Assembly: GCA_027335985.1 (NCBI GenBank)
Contig: DAHWGX010000073.1
Span: 16,474-80,473, forward strand
Source: Nitrospirota bacterium
GTDB taxonomy: Bacteria; Nitrospirota_A; Leptospirillia; Leptospirillales; Leptospirillaceae
Length of the DNA: 64,000 nucleotides
Reading direction: 5' to 3'
The notes below the pieces were generated by a model. The model ran no database searches. It saw only the letters and a list, made by a program, of their open reading frames with translations, and was not told the origin of the DNA. This document shows, one piece after another, positions 7,507-15,299 of this stretch (the stretch's first letter is position 1; the number at the start of each line of letters is the position of its first letter). The position numbers and the translations under genes are program-made.

Positions 7507-10008
7507 TCAGACGGGATGGGCTTCCACCCAATCCCGGCCCGTCCCGAGACGGACTGTAAGGGGAACAGAGAGAGCCACCGCTCCCTCCATGCATTCCCGG
7601 ACTGCCGCTGAAACCGCCTCGATCTCCCCGACAGGGAGCTCGAGCAGAAGCTCATCGTGGACCTGGATCAACAAACGGGACCTGGCCCCCATTTTCGCCA
7701 GACGACGGTCAAGATCGACCATGGCCTTCTTGATGAGATCGGCAGCCGATCCCTGGAGCACAGAGTTTACCGCCATCCTCTCCCCGTACTCCCGAATCCT
7801 GCGATTATCGGACAGGATTTCGGGAATGGGGCGTATCCGTCCCAGGATGGTCGAAATCCGGCCCGTTTTTTCGGCCTCCTTCCGGATCTTTTCGAAATAG
7901 GGTCCCACTTCGGAAAAAACACTGAAATATCGATCGATGATTTCCTGGGCTTCGGCGGGTTCGATACCGAGGTCCTGAGAAAGACTGTACGAGGACATGC
8001 CGTAGAGAATCCCGAAGTTGAAAGTTTTGGCCCGTCTCCGCGTTTCGGGCGTTACCGGCTCTCCAAACAGGAGAAGCGCTGTTCGGGAATGAATATCCTG
8101 TTGTTCCGCAAATGCCTGCAGCAGAAAAGGGTCCTGACTCAAATGGGCCAGAAGCCGGAGCTCGATTTGGGAGTAGTCGGCCGAGAGGAGCACGGAACCC
8201 TCCGGAGAGACGAAACACCTCCGGATCAGAAGGCCCAGATCGGTCTTTGCAGGAATGTTCTGGAGGTTCGGTCCGGAAGAAGATAGGCGCCCTGTCGCCG
8301 CGACTGTCTGGTTGAACTGTCCGTGAAGGCGATGGTCGGGGCCGGTTCCTTCCTCCATGGGCGTGAGATAGGTCGACAGGAATTTTCTTAGTTGCCGGTA
8401 TTCCAGAATGAGTCCGGGGAGCGGGTGAAGCGGGACAAGTGTCTGCAGGGTCTCCTCGTCGGTGGAAGGAGCGCCGCCCTTCTTCCCGGTCTTGCGGGGG
8501 GCCGGAAGACCCAACTTTCCGAACAGGACCTCTCCCACCTGTTTTGGAGACAGAATGGCGAAGGGACCACCCGCCGCCTGGTAGATCTCGTTCTCGAGCC
8601 CCCCGATCCGCCCTTCGATGGTGCGCCGGACCTCATCGATCCGGCCGCGACTCACCATGATGCCCGCCTGTTCCATCCTGACAAGGACTCGGGCCACCGG
8701 AATTTCAATGTTTGTCAGAAGAGAGCCAAGGGCGAATGCATCAATTTCACGTTCAAGCTTCCCAAGAACGGCGAAGACGAGGGAGGCTCTCCCTTCTGGA
8801 CTCTCTGGGTTTCCAGCGACGAAAAGCTGGTCCCTGAGCGCAGTCAGGCTATAATCGCGGCGTCCGGGGTCCAACAGATAGCCCGCAAGCTCCATATCGA
8901 ATGTCGGGAGGGGGTCGTCACACAAATGGGGGCATTTCCGGAGAAGCCCTGTCAGACTCGATGTCCAGATGGAACCACCGGACCTGAAGACATCCTTCCC
9001 GGTCCGGCAGAGTTCCTCCGAGGATTCGTTCCAACTCCAGATCCGCCCGTTCCATATCCCGTTCCCCCACTCCGGGTCGTGAAGGACACCTTGAGAAGAA
9101 GGAGGGGGAACCGGGTCGGAGGTCGATGGAAGGTCAGCGACTTTCCCCATTTTCAAGGCCTGTTTGCCCTTCCATTCGAGGATCCGTGCAAGTAGAGTCG
9201 CTGTTTCGAGCGATTCGGCCAGATCGCGGAGATCGCTTTCATGAGGCGAACCGATCGCCATTGCCTCCGGAGAGGCGTCCGCCTCAAGACCTTCATGAAG
9301 AATGGTCACGCTCTTGTTCCTGAGGATCAGATCCCGATATTCGATGATTTTAGGTCTGAGTCGCTCGGGAAAGACTGTCTCGGGACGCGTCACCAGGTCT
9401 TCGACATGGAGTCCTCCGGAAAGAAGGGCCGCCGCCGTTTTCGGTCCGATCCCGGGAACGCCTCCGATATTGTCAACAGTGTCGCCGGTCAACGCCAAAA
9501 GATCGGAAATCTGATTTGGCTCCACTCCCCATTTTTCCCTGACCTCGCGGGGGCCAAAGAGCTTCTGGAGCATGGGATCATAAACCTGTAGACGATCGGA
9601 CACGAGTGCCAGCAGATCCTTGTCGGTGGAAAGAACGAGGACGCGGGAATCCGGCTGCTCGAGAAGCCAGCGTCTGGCCAGGGCCGCAATGGTGTCGTCG
9701 GCCTCGTATCCGTCGACCCAGATGAGCGGAATCCCGAGTCCCCGGATCAGGGATTCAATGAAAGGAATCTGGCGGACAAGGTCGTCTGGAGGCGGTGTCC
9801 GGTTGGCCTTTATCTCCGGAAGAATTTCCGTACGGACATTTCCGGCCCGGCTCTCGAATACAATGGCGAGGTATCGGGGCCCGAACTGATTGAGGAGGGA
9901 CAGAAGCATGTTTCCGAAAACCGTGAAGGCTCCCGTAGGAACCCCGGATCGGGAGACAAAGTTGACCCGACTGTAATAGGCCCTGAAAATGTAGCCGAAT
10001 CCGTCCAA
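7507..10008 (-). CDS. polA: DNA polymerase I (true start uncertain)
   Basis: Repair and Okazaki-fragment polymerase. From this TTG the protein has 833 residues: a 5'-3' exonuclease domain (~1-290; WVDGYEADDTIAALA, STDKDLLALV, GVPGIGPKTAAALL), a degenerate 3'-5' exonuclease region (~300-450) with no FDTET-like motif, hence probably no proofreading, and a polymerase domain with motif A (SADYSQIELRLLAHL), B (RRRAKTFNFGILYGMSSYS) and C (LIQVHDELLLELP). The TTG lies inside the first conserved strand (LILLDGFGYIFRAYY), so the real N-terminus should be further upstream. That frame is open back to 10158 but has no ATG, GTG or TTG. An ATG at 10106 is in another frame and would join polA if the C8 tract at 10048-10055 had nine bases. 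Confidence 0.9.
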   Translation of the reverse strand: MDGFGYIFRAYYSRVNFVSRSGVPTGAFTVFGNMLLSLLNQFGPRYLAIVFESRAGNVRTEILPEIKANRTPPPDDLVRQIPFIESLIRGLGIPLIWVDGYEADDTIAALARRWLLEQPDSRVLVLSTDKDLLALVSDRLQVYDPMLQKLFGPREVREKWGVEPNQISDLLALTGDTVDNIGGVPGIGPKTAAALLSGGLHVEDLVTRPETVFPERLRPKIIEYRDLILRNKSVTILHEGLEADASPEAMAIGSPHESDLRDLAESLETATLLARILEWKGKQALKMGKVADLPSTSDPVPPPSSQGVLHDPEWGNGIWNGRIWSWNESSEELCRTGKDVFRSGGSIWTSSLTGLLRKCPHLCDDPLPTFDMELAGYLLDPGRRDYSLTALRDQLFVAGNPESPEGRASLVFAVLGKLEREIDAFALGSLLTNIEIPVARVLVRMEQAGIMVSRGRIDEVRRTIEGRIGGLENEIYQAAGGPFAILSPKQVGEVLFGKLGLPAPRKTGKKGGAPSTDEETLQTLVPLHPLPGLILEYRQLRKFLSTYLTPMEEGTGPDHRLHGQFNQTVAATGRLSSSGPNLQNIPAKTDLGLLIRRCFVSPEGSVLLSADYSQIELRLLAHLSQDPFLLQAFAEQQDIHSRTALLLFGEPVTPETRRRAKTFNFGILYGMSSYSLSQDLGIEPAEAQEIIDRYFSVFSEVGPYFEKIRKEAEKTGRISTILGRIRPIPEILSDNRRIREYGERMAVNSVLQGSAADLIKKAMVDLDRRLAKMGARSRLLIQVHDELLLELPVGEIEAVSAAVRECMEGAVALSVPLTVRLGTGRDWVEAHPV

Positions 10009-10047
10009 AAGAATGAGTGTGCGCTCGGGAAGAGAGCGCGCCCATTC

Positions 10048-10055
10048 GGGGGGGG
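10048..10055 (-). repeat. C8 homopolymer at the polA 5' end (G8 on the plus strand)
   Basis: Eight consecutive C (minus strand) between an out-of-frame ATG at 10106 and the polA reading frame. One additional C would give a continuous product beginning MKGLSPRLPFKRPKASRPPP and continuing into EWARSLPERTLILLDGFGY. It is either an indel in the sequence or a slippage-prone tract. Confidence 0.6.
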
Positions 10056-10167
10056 CCGGCTTGCCTTTGGTCTTTTGAAGGGCAGCCGTGGCGACAATCC
10101 TTTCATTTAAAGATCCGGCGGAGGCGGATGGAACGTGGAGAGCCCCTTCCGGTGAAAGGGGCCCCCT

Positions 10168-11100
10168 TCAGGGAACCAGCTTAGGAGAGACGGTTGTCCG
10201 CCACTCCGGATGGCGTGGAGTATTGCCTCGTGCGATATCGAAGAACAGGGACTGAAGACGCTGGGTCAATGGTCCCGGTTTGCCGGCCCCGATCGGTCTG
10301 TCGTCGATTTCCCGGATCGGAGTCAGTTCGGCGGCCGTTCCCGTGAAGAAAGCCTCGTCCGCAAGGTAGAGGTCGTCTCTGGTCAGGGACTCTTCGGCCA
10401 CGGGGATCCCCTCCTCCCTAGCCAGGGTCATCACGGAGTGGCGCGTTATTCCATCCAGGACTGACCGGAGGGGTGGGGTCTTTAGGACTCCTTTTTTGAC
10501 GATGAAGATGTTTTCACCCGGCCCTTCGGCCACCATTCCGTCGCTATCGAGGAGGATCGCCTCGTCGTAACCGGCTCCCTTGACCTCCCATTTGGCCAGT
10601 TGGGAGTTCACGTAATGGGCGGACACTTTTGCGCGCGCAAGAAAATTGTTCACCCCAAACCGAGCGTAGGAGCTCACCTTGGCCCGAATCCCCCGGGAAA
10701 GCCCCTCCTCTCCGAGGTAGGTCCCCCACTCCCATGCCGCAATGGAAAGACGCACGGGGTTCTTGCGGGCGTAAATTCCCATGTCCCCGTATCCGATAAA
10801 AATGATCGGACGGATATAGCAGGACTCGAGCCCGTTTTCCGATACAACCCGGCAGGTCGCGTCCATCACCTCCTTTAGTGACAAGGAAGAGGACATCTGC
10901 ATCACCCTCGCCGAGTTCAGCAGCCGCTCAGTGTGTTCCTCAAGGCGAAAAATATATGTCCCCCCCTCCCCCTTGTAGGCCCGAACCCCTTCAAAAACCG
11001 CCATTCCGTAATGAAGAGAGTGTGTCAGCACATGGACATTGGCTTCCTGCCAGGGAACCATTTTGTCGTCCATCCAGATCCAGCGGCTTTCCTTCAGCAT
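10168..11100 (-). CDS. ilvE: Branched-chain amino acid aminotransferase
   Basis: PLP fold-type IV transaminase for the last step of valine, leucine and isoleucine synthesis. 310 residues. HSLHYGMAVFEGVRAY near residue 27, the PLP-lysine segment GVNNFLARAKVSAHYVNSQLAKWEVK, GYDEAILLDSDGMVAEGPGENIFIV and SVLDGITRHSVM. GAGGAG precedes the ATG by 6 bp. A GCCCCTT/AAGGGGC stem-loop lies in the 60-bp gap before polA. Confidence 0.93.
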   Translation of the reverse strand: MLKESRWIWMDDKMVPWQEANVHVLTHSLHYGMAVFEGVRAYKGEGGTYIFRLEEHTERLLNSARVMQMSSSLSLKEVMDATCRVVSENGLESCYIRPIIFIGYGDMGIYARKNPVRLSIAAWEWGTYLGEEGLSRGIRAKVSSYARFGVNNFLARAKVSAHYVNSQLAKWEVKGAGYDEAILLDSDGMVAEGPGENIFIVKKGVLKTPPLRSVLDGITRHSVMTLAREEGIPVAEESLTRDDLYLADEAFFTGTAAELTPIREIDDRPIGAGKPGPLTQRLQSLFFDIARGNTPRHPEWRTTVSPKLVP

Positions 11101-11136
11101 GCGGACTCCTCGGGGTTAAAAACAAGGGGGCGATGA

Positions 11137-11826
11137 TCATTCCTCGCCCCGAAAGATCTCCAGGAGTCTCAGAAGACTCACAAAGAGATTGAAAACATCC
11201 AGATAGAGGGAGACCACCGCCATGACGGGAGTCAATTCCTCCTCGGTTGACTCGAGGATACGGCTTGTATCGAAGAGAATCAGTCCCGAAAAGAGAAGGG
11301 AGGCAAGACCCGAAACCACCGCCTGAAAAAGGGGCGGGTGGAAAAAGATCTGCACGACGGAGAGGATGACCACGATGATCAGTCCCGTGAAGAGGAAGCT
11401 CCCCATGAAGGAAAAGCTTTTCCCGGAAACGATGGCGTAAAGGGTCAGGGCGAAAAAGATCGCCATCGTGAGGAAAAGGGCGTCCGAAACGATCGCGGCC
11501 CCTCCCGGCGAGCGAAGAATGGCAAAAAGAAGGGGGCCCAGCGAGGCGCCCATCAGAGCGGCGAAGAAAGCGGTCACAACCAGGTTGACCCCGGGCACCT
11601 TCTGGACGGCCATTAGCAGGAAAAGAGTTCCGAACATGGCGATCGCCAGGATGATGGGATGGGGTCCGACCAGCCGGAGACCGTTCCCCATTCCCCATAG
11701 AGCCCCTGCACCGGAGGCCAGAAACATGAAGGCCAGCAGGCCGTACACCTTCATCATGAAGCGGTTGAGCGAGGCGGCCGTTCGTCTTCCCTCGACAACG
11801 GGGCCAGTAAACATGACGGGTTCCAT
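11137..11826 (-). CDS. Bax inhibitor-1 family membrane protein (YbhL/YccA type)
   Basis: 229 residues from the ATG that has AAGGAG 5 bp upstream; a longer reading frame starts 14 codons earlier without a site. Seven hydrophobic helices spread over the length, with the family's start TAASLNRFMMKVYGLLAFMF and the C-terminal half-helix with two acidic positions (LYLDVFNLFVSLLRLLEIF). The family acts as an inner-membrane pH-sensitive Ca2+ leak or interacts with FtsH; the role in this species is unknown. First gene of the operon ending at the DUF2062 gene. Confidence 0.85.
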   Translation of the reverse strand: MEPVMFTGPVVEGRRTAASLNRFMMKVYGLLAFMFLASGAGALWGMGNGLRLVGPHPIILAIAMFGTLFLLMAVQKVPGVNLVVTAFFAALMGASLGPLLFAILRSPGGAAIVSDALFLTMAIFFALTLYAIVSGKSFSFMGSFLFTGLIIVVILSVVQIFFHPPLFQAVVSGLASLLFSGLILFDTSRILESTEEELTPVMAVVSLYLDVFNLFVSLLRLLEIFRGEE

Positions 11827-12162
11827 GAAAACTCCTTTCATATGGTCTCCCGGACCGGGAGACGCCAACGCGGCAGATCCGAAGACTCGAAACCGGGCAA
11901 GATCCCTCCTTTCGAGAAATCCCTACCCGGCACTCTTGTCTCACAAATTATACTTCCATCTTAAAGCCGGCGACCTCCAAAATCAAGAAAGCGCCTCGCC
12001 GCATACATTTTTGAGAAGCTTGCCGGTCCGTTGGACAACTCATCCCCACCATGATAATATTTAAGTCATTATAATCAAATAATAATTAAACATTTTTTCC
12101 ATTTTAGGAGATGTTTTATAAGGTTTATGGCCGGATCAAACCCAATGCACTCTGGAGAGCCC

Positions 12163-12462
12163 ATGGCCCTGACAAAGAGATTACGGATCCCAGCCGGAAG
12201 ATTCGCCCTAGCAATGATCATTCTCTCTCTCGGCGCATGTGGGGGGGGCGCCATGCCGGGCTATGGACCTGCCTATGTTCCGGAGTGCACCTGTTGCTGC
12301 GGAGGAGGATTCACTCCCTATGCCTACAAGCAGAGCAACCACTCTTCGATCGCAGGTCCACCTGTGGCCACTACCATGCTCCATGATACGAAAGGTCCGA
12401 TGGCCGACATCTCGGCCAACGGAAGGACTCAGAAAAAGCAGGGGAAGAGCTCCCGACATTGA
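12163..12462 (+). CDS. Small lipoprotein, Gly/Cys-rich
   Basis: About 99 residues from the ATG of MALTKRLRIPAGRF; a longer reading of 12 residues is possible. The signal sequence ends in lipobox LGAC, followed by GGGAMPGYGPAYVPEC and a Cys cluster CTCCCGGG that could bind metal or form disulphides. No family recognised. The ~120 bp upstream are very AT-rich (12050-12115) and probably hold the promoter, but no clean -35/-10 pair was found. A 14-bp hairpin follows the stop and separates it from the next lipoprotein. Confidence 0.6.
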   Translation: MALTKRLRIPAGRFALAMIILSLGACGGGAMPGYGPAYVPECTCCCGGGFTPYAYKQSNHSSIAGPPVATTMLHDTKGPMADISANGRTQKKQGKSSRH

Positions 12463-12465
12463 CAG

Positions 12466-12503
12466 CCCTTTCCTCTTTCTTCCCGATGCGAAAGAGGAAA
12501 GGG
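12466..12503 (+). other. Strong intercistronic stem-loop
   Basis: CCCTTTCCTCTTTC pairs perfectly with GAAAGAGGAAAGGG across a 10-nt loop, and the stem extends through ACAG/CTGT with one bulge. No T-run follows on either strand, so it is not a standard intrinsic terminator. It may stabilise or attenuate the transcript between two lipoprotein genes. Confidence 0.75.
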
Positions 12504-12567
12504 TCTGTCTCCCGATGACGGCGCACAGCGCTTCGATGAAAAAACACACTTGACCCGGGAGGTTCCC

Positions 12568-13020
12568 GTGAACAAACGCAAGATGGCACGTTTCCTCATG
12601 ACAGCAACAATCCCGCTGGCCCTTTTCCTCACGACCGCAGGATGCACATCGACAGGGGCAATCGGTCTTCTCTCGAGCAGTGAAACGGAGGCCGACCTGG
12701 GCCCCCACGATTCCCATAAATTCCACAGGGTCGGAAGCCAGATCGAAGGAACGGCCTGCCGTCATTTCATTCTCGGGCTGATTCCCTGGGGAGACTCGGA
12801 TGTCGAAACAGCATTGAAACACGCCTTCAATAAAAATCCGTCTCTCCAGGCCGACGGGCTGATCCATGTCACCACAGCGACTTCTCTTTACAACTTTTTT
12901 CCACTGTACAATGTCTACACCCTGACCTGCACAACGGTTCGGGGAATCCCCGTCCGCTTTGACCATTCGCCCGAAGGAAAAAAGGGAACAGCCAAGCTGA
13001 AGCCTCTCCCCCCCTCCTGA
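12568..13020 (+). CDS. Lipoprotein of unknown function (TRL-like pattern)
   Basis: 150 residues from GTG, chosen because GGGAGG lies 6 bp before it; an upstream TTG overlaps that site. The signal peptide ends TTAGC (Cys about 26). The mature part has the pattern G.A.RHFILGLIPWGDSDVETALKHAFNK, then a gap, then LIHVTTATSLYNFF and a final CTTVRGIPVRF. This resembles small lipoproteins with GLxAxGDaS repeats (TRL/DUF6567-like), recognised by pattern only. Two mature Cys (near ACRHF and LTCTTV) may pair. Confidence 0.7.
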   Translation: MNKRKMARFLMTATIPLALFLTTAGCTSTGAIGLLSSSETEADLGPHDSHKFHRVGSQIEGTACRHFILGLIPWGDSDVETALKHAFNKNPSLQADGLIHVTTATSLYNFFPLYNVYTLTCTTVRGIPVRFDHSPEGKKGTAKLKPLPPS

Positions 13021-13121
13021 GGGATGACCCTCGTCCCATATCCGGCTTCAGAAAGTCATTGTCCCATGCTAGAATTTTCCGTGAATCGGAGAATGGGTCT
13101 GTATTCGGGGGATACTTTGAC

Positions 13122-14030
13122 GTGACAAATGACCAACTGAGGATCTTTCTCAAGGTCGCTGAGAATCAGAGCTTCACGCAGGCCGGCGAGGTCCTTTTTC
13201 TGACACAGCCCGCCATCAGCCTCCAGATCAAGACCCTGGAAAAGGATCTTGGGGTGTCCCTCTTCGAGCGGACCGGTAAGAAGGTTCTCCTGACAGAGGC
13301 AGGCCGGCGGCTTCTCCCGCTCGCCCTCTCCATCACAAGACAGATGGACGAGGCCAGGGCCACAGTGCTTCCTTGCGCGGGAGGGACACAGGGCCATCTC
13401 AGGCTGGGCGCCTCGATGACGATAGGAACCTATCTCCTTCCCCCGATCCTGGCAGATTATCGCCGCTCCCACCCCCGGATCACGGGAAGCCTCGCGGTGA
13501 GAAACACCCATCAGATTCTCCACGACCTCAAGACCTCGGAGATCGACCTCGGGCTGATCGAAGGAGAACCGACCAAGACGCAGGGGTTGTCCCTTGAACG
13601 ATCCTTTCTCCAGCACGACCGTCTGGTACTCATTGATTCGGTCTCATTCCCCAGAATCGAAAAAACGGAAACCATCCCCCTCGTCGACCTCGAAAATCTT
13701 CCGGCTATAGGTCGCGAACCTGGATCCGGAACCCGGCAGATCATCGAAAAAGAATTGATCGAAAAAGGGTTCTCTCCGGATTTTTTCCAAGTGGTCATGA
13801 CCGTCGACAACCCCGAAGCCATCAAGGATCTGGTCGCTCTCGGAACCGGCATCGCCTTCATCTCCGCCCTGTCGATCCGACCGGAGGACTCTGGCAGGAT
13901 CCGGACCGTCCCGGTGGAGGATTTTCAGCCGGTGAGAGATCTTTGGGTTTTTATCCCCCGGAGAAAACTTTCTTCGGCAGCCGACTCTTTTCTGGAAACA
14001 CTCTACAGGACAGCGAGGAATCAGTCGTAA
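13122..14030 (+). CDS. LysR-family transcriptional regulator
   Basis: 302 residues from GTG (TNDQLRIFLKVAENQSF); a longer frame begins at 13059 without support. N-terminal winged HTH (SFTQAGEVLFLTQPAISLQIKTLEKDLG), then a two-lobe periplasmic-binding-like effector domain (RLGASMTIGTYLLPPILADY through FISALSIRPEDSGRIRTVPV). The GASMTIGTYLLPP start of the effector domain is typical of the CbbR/CysB-like branch that senses metabolites in autotrophs. No divergent metabolic gene is adjacent, so its target is unknown. Confidence 0.88.
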   Translation: MTNDQLRIFLKVAENQSFTQAGEVLFLTQPAISLQIKTLEKDLGVSLFERTGKKVLLTEAGRRLLPLALSITRQMDEARATVLPCAGGTQGHLRLGASMTIGTYLLPPILADYRRSHPRITGSLAVRNTHQILHDLKTSEIDLGLIEGEPTKTQGLSLERSFLQHDRLVLIDSVSFPRIEKTETIPLVDLENLPAIGREPGSGTRQIIEKELIEKGFSPDFFQVVMTVDNPEAIKDLVALGTGIAFISALSIRPEDSGRIRTVPVEDFQPVRDLWVFIPRRKLSSAADSFLETLYRTARNQS

Positions 14031-14328
14031 ATCCGGCTCCGCAGGAAAATGTGTAGGCCAAACCGGGGATAGGAAAGGCTCCGTATGATTGATACAAAGC
14101 CATTTCCTTAACTTTGAAGATCCGAAATCCTTAGGCTTTTCTCGCGGTCAATTTCGCTTTCGTATATCCGCTACCCAATTTTTCGGAAAGAGGGGCACAT
14201 AGAATACTTAAGAAAATGTCGATCCTTGCTCTTGTCGCATCGAGCTGAACTAAGGTTTGCCGAGGGTGGACCCTTATGTTCGGAAGGCTCCACTCCCTCT
14301 TGCCAGAAACTGGAAGAAGGCGCTTGTC
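14031..14328. other. Gene-free interval
   Basis: About 300 bp between the convergent LysR gene and the tail of the comF operon. Only very short reading frames occur on both strands, with no clear terminator, repeat or RNA gene. Base composition is more AT-rich than the neighbours. Nothing recognisable. Confidence 0.5.
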
Positions 14329-14490
14329 TTAATGGAAAAACCTGGGGTTCTGTACCGTTGGTCCTGGAAGGAAATAATGTCGAGTCAACAGGGCAAGAAG
14401 AACGACGGCAAAAACGACACCCGCAAGAAAAAGGAAAAAACAGATCCGCCCAAACATCAATCTAAAGCCGAGAGGATTTTCCCCTTCCAT
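14329..14490 (-). CDS. Small one-helix membrane protein (53 aa)
   Basis: The reading frame starts MEGENPLGFRLMFGRICFF, has a clear transmembrane helix (residues ~18-35) and a short tail RHYFLPGPTVQNPRFFH ending at TAA. AAAGGGG lies 9 bp before the ATG. It is the next cistron downstream of comF on the same strand (gap 146 bp). The plus-strand alternative, a 60-residue Lys/Asp-rich frame over the same DNA, has lower-complexity composition and no context. No family recognised. Confidence 0.45.
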   Translation of the reverse strand: MEGENPLGFRLMFGRICFFLFLAGVVFAVVLLALLTRHYFLPGPTVQNPRFFH

Positions 14491-14636
14491 CGAGGCATCC
14501 CCTTTCCCGACCCATCCTTCATTCCTGATCCGGAATTAAATACAGGACAGCCTTTCTGAAACCTCTATCTTCACATTACCACTGCCATGAGGAAAGTAAA
14601 GAATGAGGAATGATCAGGAGACCTTGCCCGGGGAAG

Positions 14637-15299
14637 TCAGGACGATTCCTCCCGGAAGAGAAGCGCCAGGTGGAGCATGACTCCGATCCCATCCCGGGCC
14701 AGAATATTGTCGATGGATCGCAGTGTCCATCCCGTAACCATCAGATCGTCGACGAGAACGACCCCGTCTCTCGGCCAATCGACACTGACCCCGCGCACCA
14801 GCTGAAAGTTGGGGGAAAAGATGGACTCTCTCCGTTCAGATCGACTCCGGGCCTTTTGGGGAGAATCACTGGTCCGCACAATTCCGGAAAAGGAAACGGG
14901 TACGGACCGGAGACGGTGTACCCGGAAGGCGAATGCGTCGGGAATGGAAAGGTCCCGACGAATGAGTCGGCTCTTGGATGGGGGGACAGGAAGCAGAAGT
15001 TTGGCACCTTCCGGAAGAAGGCTCGTCAGTCGTCCACGATCGAAAAGAATCTCCATCGCCTTCCGGTTCCCCTGGTTTTTTGCCAGACGGAAGAGTCGGG
15101 CCACCGGACCGGCATCGCGGTAAACAATCCGGACATTCCGCCCTCCCCGAACCATCTCCCGGCCAGGGTGGCTCCATACCGGATCGTTTTCACAAACCGG
15201 ACAAAGGTCCCGCTGGCGGGATTTCGCACCACATGACAGGCAGATCCGGGAAAAAAGGTGCGAGAGAAGGGAAGGCCCCTCGCCTCCCCCCGGACTCAT
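14637..15299 (-). CDS. comF: ComF-family phosphoribosyltransferase-like protein
   Basis: 220 residues. N-terminal zinc-ribbon (CLSCGAKSRQRDLCPVC) and C-terminal type I phosphoribosyltransferase domain with the PRPP loop VVLVDDLMVTGWTLRS. Family members are needed for natural DNA uptake in several bacteria or act as salvage-like enzymes; in vivo activity is unproven. The ATG overlaps the TGA of lapB (ATGA), so they are translationally coupled. A longer frame upstream lies inside lapB and is rejected. Confidence 0.85.
   Translation of the reverse strand: MSPGGGEGPSLLSHLFSRICLSCGAKSRQRDLCPVCENDPVWSHPGREMVRGGRNVRIVYRDAGPVARLFRLAKNQGNRKAMEILFDRGRLTSLLPEGAKLLLPVPPSKSRLIRRDLSIPDAFAFRVHRLRSVPVSFSGIVRTSDSPQKARSRSERRESIFSPNFQLVRGVSVDWPRDGVVLVDDLMVTGWTLRSIDNILARDGIGVMLHLALLFREESS

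Noticed and set aside
14257..14559. Plus-strand Lys/Asp-rich reading frame (part of it 60 aa from an inner ATG)
   Set aside because: Low complexity, poor context and overlapped by the better minus-strand membrane-protein frame.
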